DNA of 9,824 nucleotides, from NCBI GenBank assembly GCA_016220125.1, contig JACRIF010000063.1, positions 1-9,824 on the forward strand. Reading direction: 5' to 3'. The position numbers and the translations under genes are program-made. The notes below the pieces were generated by a model, which searched no databases, was not told where the DNA came from, and saw nothing but the letters and a program-made list of their open reading frames with translations. The DNA comes from Candidatus Peregrinibacteria bacterium. GTDB taxonomy: Bacteria > Patescibacteriota > Gracilibacteria > UM-FILTER-43-11. This document shows positions 7,055-9,824 of this stretch, one piece after another; position 1 is the stretch's first letter, and every line of letters begins with the position of its first letter.

Positions 7055-7092
7055 AAAAAATGGCTTGGCCCGAAGGGTCCAGGGCATTTTTT
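7055..7092. terminator. Terminator immediately after tRNA-Arg
   Basis: AAAAAATG (7055-7062) pairs perfectly with CATTTTTT (7085-7092). Inside, CTT pairs with AGG and GGCCC with GGGTC around a GAA loop, with one bulged C and one G-G mismatch. The A-run and T-run on the two sides make it potentially bidirectional. It starts three bases after the tRNA CCA end. Confidence 0.8.
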
Positions 7093-7111
7093 GGTCCGCC
7101 CATGGCGGACC
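7093..7111. repeat. Small hairpin repeat GGTCCGCC-N3-GGCGGACC (copy 2)
   Basis: A perfect 8-bp stem encloses CAT. It shares the TCCGCC/GGCGGA core with copy 1 at 6925-6939 and abuts the T-run of the tRNA terminator. It is followed by another hairpin, CGAACC-GTGAAA-GGTTCG (7118-7135), whose right arm reads like a tRNA T-arm (GGTTCGAT). Confidence 0.5.
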
Positions 7112-7137
7112 TGGAAGCGAACCGTGAAAGGTTCGAT

Positions 7138-7247
7138 GCGAAAAAGGAGGAGTCGACGAGCGCGATGCGAGACGTGCGACGACTATTTGAGCACTCGCAG
7201 CAAGCCTGAGTGCTGAGTTGGTCGAAGCGTCGAAGGCAATGCGAGAG
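7138..7247. other. Structured GC-rich segment interrupting a tRNA T-arm remnant
   Basis: The sequence GGTTCGAT (7130-7137) stops at the point where a tRNA 3' half would continue as TCCTGCC, and the continuation appears at 7248 after about 110 bp, with GAT present on both sides. The segment contains repeated GATGCGA/AATGCGAGAG words (7135, 7164 and 7238), a tandem GTCGAAG pair (7221 and 7229), and an AGCACTC/GAGTGCT inverted repeat (7190-7196 with 7208-7214). There is no convincing ORF. It could be a MITE-like insertion or a structured RNA element. Confidence 0.4.
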
Positions 7248-7264
7248 GATTCCTGCCGGGGCTA
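7248..7264 (+). repeat. Orphan copy of the tRNA-Arg 3' end (att-like 17-bp repeat)
   Basis: GATTCCTGCCGGGGCTA is identical to 7032-7048 of the tRNA, covering the T-loop end, T stem, acceptor strand and discriminator, but not CCA. Direct repeats of tRNA 3' ends are typical of integrase attachment sites. Here the two copies are only 216 bp apart and no integrase is present, so a remnant or a local duplication is more likely. Confidence 0.7.
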
Positions 7265-7395
7265 GTCCTGATACGGTGGAATGAACACCCTTGAGATGGA
7301 ACATGGGATGGTATCCAGTTTTCATTTTTTTCAAGTTTTCATTTGTCGAATGATTAGCTCTGTAACACTTTCAAGGGTTTCGCACGGCCAAATTC

Positions 7396-7424
7396 TTGCG
7401 GTGGGGGTGCGGGGCAAATAGAAT
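7396..7424 (+). promoter_or_regulatory. Probable promoter of the small lipoprotein gene
   Basis: TTGCGG (7396-7401) and TAGAAT (7419-7424) are 17 bp apart, placing the start near 7431 and leaving a leader of about 35 nt before the ATG at 7466. The rest of 7265-7465 shows only AT-rich sequence with a repeated TTTTCATTT word and no gene. Confidence 0.45.
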
Positions 7425-7465
7425 GGAAATGTTCCTGAGGATTGAAAAAATATTTATTCAAAAAT

Positions 7466-7882
7466 ATGCGAAATAAACTTTACTGGATCATTTTAACTCT
7501 GGGGGTATTGGTTTTGCCTGGGTGCATGGCCGATAACTATCCCGACAAGCCTGTCGAAACCCCTCCTGTGGTTGAGCCGGCGACTGTGGTGCCGACCCCC
7601 GTGCCTGAGGTCCCGGTAACCGAGGTGCCCACGCTTCCCGTGGTGGACCCCGTACCTCCTGTGGTTCCCACAACTCCGTCCACCGAATCCGCCACCGAGG
7701 ATCCCGCGCCCGTTTCGCCAGCGCCCACGGAAACCGTTCCATCGAATGATCCCGCCCCTGTTCAGCCCACCCCTCCCGCACCATCCGCTGACCCAACTCC
7801 TCCGTCATCGAACCCAACTCCGGAAAGCTCCGAGGCACCCGTGAATCCCGCCTCGGGAGAAGGGGCGCCAGCCAATCCGTAA
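7466..7882 (+). CDS. Proline-rich low-complexity lipoprotein
   Basis: From the ATG at 7466 the product has 138 residues and starts with a short basic N-terminus, a hydrophobic core and an L-P-G-C lipobox with lipidation cysteine C20. Nearly all the rest is a disordered tail rich in Pro, Val, Thr, Glu, Ala and Ser with many PxP pairs, and no globular domain is visible. An in-frame TTG at 7442 would add eight residues but spoils the normal lipoprotein signal start, so I chose 7466. Such tails usually act as extended spacers in the envelope. No partner can be deduced from the sequence. The gene is alone between its promoter and a bidirectional terminator facing lexA. No Shine-Dalgarno sequence is visible. 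Confidence 0.75.
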   Translation: MRNKLYWIILTLGVLVLPGCMADNYPDKPVETPPVVEPATVVPTPVPEVPVTEVPTLPVVDPVPPVVPTTPSTESATEDPAPVSPAPTETVPSNDPAPVQPTPPAPSADPTPPSSNPTPESSEAPVNPASGEGAPANP

Positions 7883-7902
7883 AGAGTTGAATTGAGAATT
7901 TG

Positions 7903-7935
7903 AAAAGCCCCCTCGATATTGTCGAGGGGGCTTTT
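7903..7935. terminator. Bidirectional terminator between the lipoprotein gene and lexA
   Basis: A perfect 14-bp inverted repeat (AAAAGCCCCCTCGA with TCGAGGGGGCTTTT) encloses TATTG. It has T-runs on either strand and lies 20 bp after the lipoprotein stop and 11 bp after the lexA stop, so it can serve both convergent genes. Confidence 0.92.
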
Positions 7936-7946
7936 AATAATGTGGA

Positions 7947-8525
7947 TTACAATTTTCGGATCACACCGACCACTTTCCCGAAAATGCTCATTTCGTTCTG
8001 AGGCATGATGGGGGAGTATTTGGGGTTTCCGGGTTGCAGGATGATTTTGCCATCCGCGGTTTTATCCAAATATTTCACGGTGTAGTCGCCATCCACAATG
8101 GCCACCACGATGTTCCCAAGGTGGGTGGAGGCCTCGCGGTCCACGATCACCTTGTCGCCCTCTTGGATGCCGGCGTCGATCATGCTGTCGCCCCGCACAT
8201 TGATCATCACCGTGCTTTCAGGCTTTTGGACGAGGTAGTCGTTCAAATCAACTTTATCGAGCAGGATTTCCTCTTCGGCTGTGGGTGCGCCCGCCTGCAC
8301 GCTGCTGAAAATCGGCAGGCCCAGTAGGTTGGGTCCGGGTTTTAGGCGCCCCTTGTCCATTTTTTCGACAAAACCGCTTTCCACCAGCTTGTTCACCAGC
8401 TTGAAGGCCGCGTTCTTGGAGCTAAACCCAAAAAGAAGGCAAAGTTCCTCGTAGGTCGGCATGATCTTGTTTTCCCGATAGTATTTTCGGATGCGTCCGA
8501 TTTTCTCTTTGAGGTTGTCAATCAT
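7947..8525 (-). CDS. lexA: LexA repressor, SOS response autoregulator
   Basis: The 192-aa product has LexA architecture. An N-terminal winged helix-turn-helix (about 1-62) contains the recognition segment FGFSSKNAA (32-40). A short linker carries the self-cleavage site A78-G79 in a VQAGAP context. The S24-type protease domain has nucleophile S114 (RGDSM) and general base K151 (TVKYL). RecA-stimulated cleavage at Ala-Gly would inactivate the repressor after DNA damage. The frame is open to an ATG at 8585, but the ATG at 8525 gives a canonical LexA N-terminus and overlaps the stop of a 28-aa gene in an ATGATTGA arrangement, suggesting translational coupling. It is the last gene of an operon whose promoter region holds two LexA boxes matching the Gram-positive-type GAAC-N4-GTTC, implying autoregulation. 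All key residues are intact. Confidence 0.95.
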   Translation of the reverse strand: MIDNLKEKIGRIRKYYRENKIMPTYEELCLLFGFSSKNAAFKLVNKLVESGFVEKMDKGRLKPGPNLLGLPIFSSVQAGAPTAEEEILLDKVDLNDYLVQKPESTVMINVRGDSMIDAGIQEGDKVIVDREASTHLGNIVVAIVDGDYTVKYLDKTADGKIILQPGNPKYSPIMPQNEMSIFGKVVGVIRKL

Positions 8526-8604
8526 GTTGGCTGAGGTTAGTGATAAACAGGAAGCCGAGGGCGAAGGCGACAATAAAGGCGCCAATGAGTGAGTTTGCGA
8601 TCAT
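8518..8604 (-). CDS. 28-aa single-pass membrane peptide overlapping lexA
   Basis: The ORF starts at ATG 8604 and ends in TGA at 8518. Residues about 5-23 form one continuous hydrophobic helix rich in Ile, Phe, Leu, Ala and Gly, followed by the short polar end NLSQHD. Its stop overlaps the lexA start by 8 bp and it begins 12 bp after the stop of the 64-aa gene, so the three would be read as one transcript. SOS-controlled membrane peptides of this size are known, such as the Caulobacter division inhibitor SidA and the E. coli toxin TisB, but no sequence homology to either is claimed. The hydrophobic run and the tight overlap support a real gene. The alternative is chance coding in the lexA leader. 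Confidence 0.55.
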   Translation of the reverse strand: MIANSLIGAFIVAFALGFLFITNLSQHD

Positions 8605-8616
8605 GGGATGGGTGCA

Positions 8617-8811
8617 TTAGGAATAATAAGGAAGGCGGTTGGAGTTTCGGGCAACACGGCTGAGCAGTTCCAGGAAAAGTTTTGCCTTTCGGATAACTCG
8701 GATGAGCATCGTGACCCCGCGCTCGGCGGCTTGGTAGGTTCGCTCGAAATTGAGCAGGATGGCCAAGCTGACGGCAATGAAAGCCGATGCGATGATAAGA
8801 TTGGATAACAT
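8617..8811 (-). CDS. 64-aa membrane peptide with basic C-terminal helix, first gene of the lexA operon
   Basis: The protein has an N-terminal hydrophobic helix (about 4-21) followed by a strongly basic, largely helical segment with arginine or lysine at 24, 31, 38, 41, 42, 44, 52, 55 and 59. By the positive-inside rule the basic part should be cytoplasmic. It is not a family I recognise. The ATG at 8811 lies about 18 nt after the predicted start of a LexA-boxed promoter, so it should be derepressed on DNA damage. A role as SOS cell-division inhibitor or membrane-acting factor is an inference from context, as with YneA, SidA or TisB in other bacteria. No Shine-Dalgarno sequence is present; the start is preceded by ACCACCCC, and the 28-aa gene by a similar ACCCATCCC. 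Confidence 0.65.
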   Translation of the reverse strand: MLSNLIIASAFIAVSLAILLNFERTYQAAERGVTMLIRVIRKAKLFLELLSRVARNSNRLPYYS

Positions 8812-8835
8812 GGGGTGGTTGGTAAGTTCGTTCCT

Positions 8836-8864
8836 ATTGTAGTAAACGATTGTTCACCGATCAA
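8836..8864 (-). promoter_or_regulatory. Promoter of the lexA operon
   Basis: Read on the minus strand, TTGATC (8864-8859) and TACAAT (8841-8836) are separated by exactly 17 bp. Transcription would start near 8829. A near-consensus LexA box lies in the spacer and a perfect box lies just upstream of the -35 element. Confidence 0.8.
8844..8855 (-). promoter_or_regulatory. LexA box 2 (one mismatch), in the promoter spacer
   Basis: On the minus strand this reads GAACAATCGTTT, one base away from GAAC-N4-GTTC. It lies between the -35 and -10 elements of the lexA-operon promoter, where bound repressor would block RNA polymerase. Confidence 0.65.
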
Positions 8865-8873
8865 TAGAAAATT

Positions 8874-8885
8874 GAACAAAAGTTC
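8874..8885. promoter_or_regulatory. LexA box 1 (perfect GAAC-N4-GTTC)
   Basis: GAACAAAAGTTC is a perfect match to the Gram-positive-type LexA operator core, and the symmetry extends to TGAAC/GTTCA (8873-8886). Its centre is 30 bp from box 2, about three helical turns. It is 9 bp upstream of the minus-strand -35 element and 42 bp upstream of the plus-strand -35 element of the divergent gene. Confidence 0.85.
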
Positions 8886-8901
8886 ACTTATTAATGATTT
8901 A

Positions 8902-8917
8902 TGGCTTTAATAAGCCA
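8902..8917. promoter_or_regulatory. Palindrome TGGCTT-TAAT-AAGCCA in the divergent intergenic region
   Basis: A perfect 6-bp inverted repeat with an AT-rich centre lies between LexA box 1 and the plus-strand promoter. It has operator-like symmetry, but no regulator can be named and it may be chance in AT-rich DNA. Confidence 0.3.
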
Positions 8918-8927
8918 AATAATTTTA

Positions 8928-8955
8928 TTGACAATTTATTAAAAAAATTTATAGT
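8928..8955 (+). promoter_or_regulatory. Consensus-like sigma70 promoter of the 268-aa gene
   Basis: TTGACA (8928-8933) and TATAGT (8950-8955) are separated by 16 bp in very AT-rich DNA. The start would be near 8962, leaving a leader of about 18 nt before the ATG at 8980. LexA box 1 lies upstream and does not overlap it, so constitutive expression is more likely than SOS control. Confidence 0.8.
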
Positions 8956-8979
8956 AATCTACAATCTTAAAAAATCCTT

Positions 8980-9786
8980 ATGGCAAAATCCCCTTCCAAA
9001 GAAAAACTCAGAAGTGGCTCATCCATTCCCTGCAAGACACCTGCTGAGCTCCTCCGGAGCCAACAGTTTGCGGAGTTTTTGAGTCTTTTTAATAAGGTCA
9101 GCCACACCTACGATTTGGGTATTGTGATTCCCCAAGAGGTGGCCGAGGATCCGACCGTGGCTGAAAGCGTGTATGACTACTATAAAACGCCAGAGGGTGC
9201 AATGGCGGCAAACGACGAAGGCCGTAAAAAGTTTGGGGCCTTGGCGAAGAAGACGATCTCATATGTCCGTGAATCGGCAAATCGGGTGATTGGCGCGAAG
9301 GGTCCAAAGCAAAAAAACGAACGACCCCCTGAATGGTTGACCCGAGTATGCCCCGAATTCAAGGGAAAATTGCCGGCGGAGGCGGTGCGGGACATGGAGC
9401 GGATTTTTCAGAAAAAATGGCTTCAGAACAAAGAAATATTTGGGGAGGCAAGGCAGGAAATGATCATGGTATCCACCATAATGAATAATTTTTTTGCGTC
9501 TGTGTTGGCCAGGGATTCCAGTAGTATCTTGGGGGAATCCAGGCCCCTGGACAAAAAGGTGGTCGGCAGCGACGACTCGAAATACGGCGATCGGATCAAA
9601 GCGATGACCTGGCGCGAATTTTACGCGGAGATCGACGAGGTGATGGCGGAAAAGGGTTTGTCCGCGGACAAGGCGCGAGAGATCGTCGCCACCATGGGGG
9701 GTGACTGGGCAAATTTTTATTTGTTGCCGGTTTTCTTAGAGTTGCTCCGAAGGGGGTACAAGGTCTACCCCGACCTCTCGATCTAG
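8980..9786 (+). CDS. Hypothetical 268-aa soluble protein divergent from the lexA operon
   Basis: I do not recognise this protein. It has no signal peptide or membrane segment, is rich in charged residues and appears mostly helical. Visible landmarks are a basic N-terminus (K3-R11), a helical segment with YDYYKTPEG (65-73), a Lys/Arg-rich patch (about 82-114), a WLTRVCPEF segment (119-127), a Met-rich helix (about 158-178), and a C-terminal helical pair around MTWREFYAEID (209-219) and WANFYLLPVFLELLRRGY (243-260). The basic patches would suit a nucleic-acid- or protein-binding role, but nothing identifies one. A strong promoter with a short leader precedes it. It lacks a Shine-Dalgarno sequence and starts in the CTTATG context shared by several genes here. 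The divergent arrangement with lexA makes a DNA-damage role possible but unproven. Confidence 0.8.
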   Translation: MAKSPSKEKLRSGSSIPCKTPAELLRSQQFAEFLSLFNKVSHTYDLGIVIPQEVAEDPTVAESVYDYYKTPEGAMAANDEGRKKFGALAKKTISYVRESANRVIGAKGPKQKNERPPEWLTRVCPEFKGKLPAEAVRDMERIFQKKWLQNKEIFGEARQEMIMVSTIMNNFFASVLARDSSSILGESRPLDKKVVGSDDSKYGDRIKAMTWREFYAEIDEVMAEKGLSADKAREIVATMGGDWANFYLLPVFLELLRRGYKVYPDLSI

Positions 9787-9803
9787 GAGGGGGTGGGGAA
9801 AGG

Positions 9804-9817
9804 GTTGCAAACGCAAC
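9804..9817. other. Small inverted repeat after the 268-aa gene
   Basis: GTTGC and GCAAC form a 5-bp stem around AAAC, 17 bp after the stop codon. CAAC could instead pair with the final GTTG at 9821-9824. The window ends here, so whether a T-run follows, making it a terminator, cannot be seen. Confidence 0.25.
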
Positions 9818-9824
9818 TGAGTTG

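Noticed and set aside
7144..7209. Perfect AAGGAGG followed by a 14-codon ORF starting at 7165
   Set aside because: The spacing to ATG is 14 bp, the peptide is tiny and Arg-rich, and no other gene here uses a Shine-Dalgarno sequence; it lies in the repeat-like structured segment.
6888..7264. Outer tRNA fragments as a split or intron-containing tRNA
   Set aside because: Only 12 bases of the 5' end and 17 of the 3' end are present, with no anticodon arm between them apart from the complete inner tRNA, so they cannot make a second tRNA.
8526..8585. In-frame 20-residue N-terminal extension of LexA from ATG 8585
   Set aside because: The extension (Ser/Pro-rich) has no counterpart in LexA, whereas the ATG at 8525 yields the normal N-terminus and overlaps the upstream 28-aa gene neatly.
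8608..8808. Plus-strand 66-aa ORF and the 92-aa minus-strand ORF (8601-8879) in the lexA upstream region
   Set aside because: Both overlap the 64-aa membrane-peptide gene in other frames, show no hydrophobic or domain pattern, and the 92-aa frame would start upstream of the predicted transcription start.

Overview
The window looks like a piece of a bacterial chromosome, probably from the Candidate Phyla Radiation (Patescibacteria), with a Peregrinibacteria-like lineage as my best guess. The grounds are indirect: fairly GC-rich genes without Shine-Dalgarno sequences, short AT-rich gaps containing small tandem repeats, large Ig-like surface proteins with cohesin and dockerin modules, and compact hypothetical genes. 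All three stop codons appear to be used (TAA, TAG and TGA), which argues against lineages that read UGA as glycine. The assignment is inference; no phylogenetic marker is present.

Positions 1-6148 hold a surface-protein operon read rightwards. It consists of the 3' part of a very large Ig-like protein ending in one dockerin-type calcium loop, a cohesin lipoprotein, a second cohesin protein with an FN3 domain and a C-terminal membrane anchor, and a two-membrane-segment protein with a cysteine-rich domain. Gaps are 43-68 bp and a strong hairpin terminator closes the unit. The likely logic is two differently anchored cohesin receptors holding the dockerin protein on the cell surface. No catalytic module is visible, so adhesion or surface architecture is more likely than a cellulosome.

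Positions 6149-7465 hold a metallo-beta-lactamase-fold protein that has lost its metal ligands, then a tRNA-Arg(CCT) gene with its own promoter and terminator. Exact copies of the 5' end of the tRNA (14 bp) and its 3' end (17 bp) lie on either side, with small hairpins and a structured GC-rich segment of about 110 bp. This looks like a decayed tRNA duplication or integration site.

Positions 7466-7935 hold a small proline-rich lipoprotein that converges on lexA across a perfect 14-bp bidirectional terminator.

Positions 7947-8890 (minus strand) hold what appears to be an SOS operon. A promoter overlapped by one near-consensus LexA box and preceded by one perfect box (GAAC-N4-GTTC, centres 30 bp apart) drives a 64-aa membrane peptide, a 28-aa membrane peptide and lexA, whose start overlaps the 28-aa gene by 8 bp. 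A divergent consensus promoter drives an unrecognised 268-aa soluble protein (8980-9786). The two best leads are the lexA operon with two tiny membrane-peptide genes and the cohesin/dockerin surface operon.
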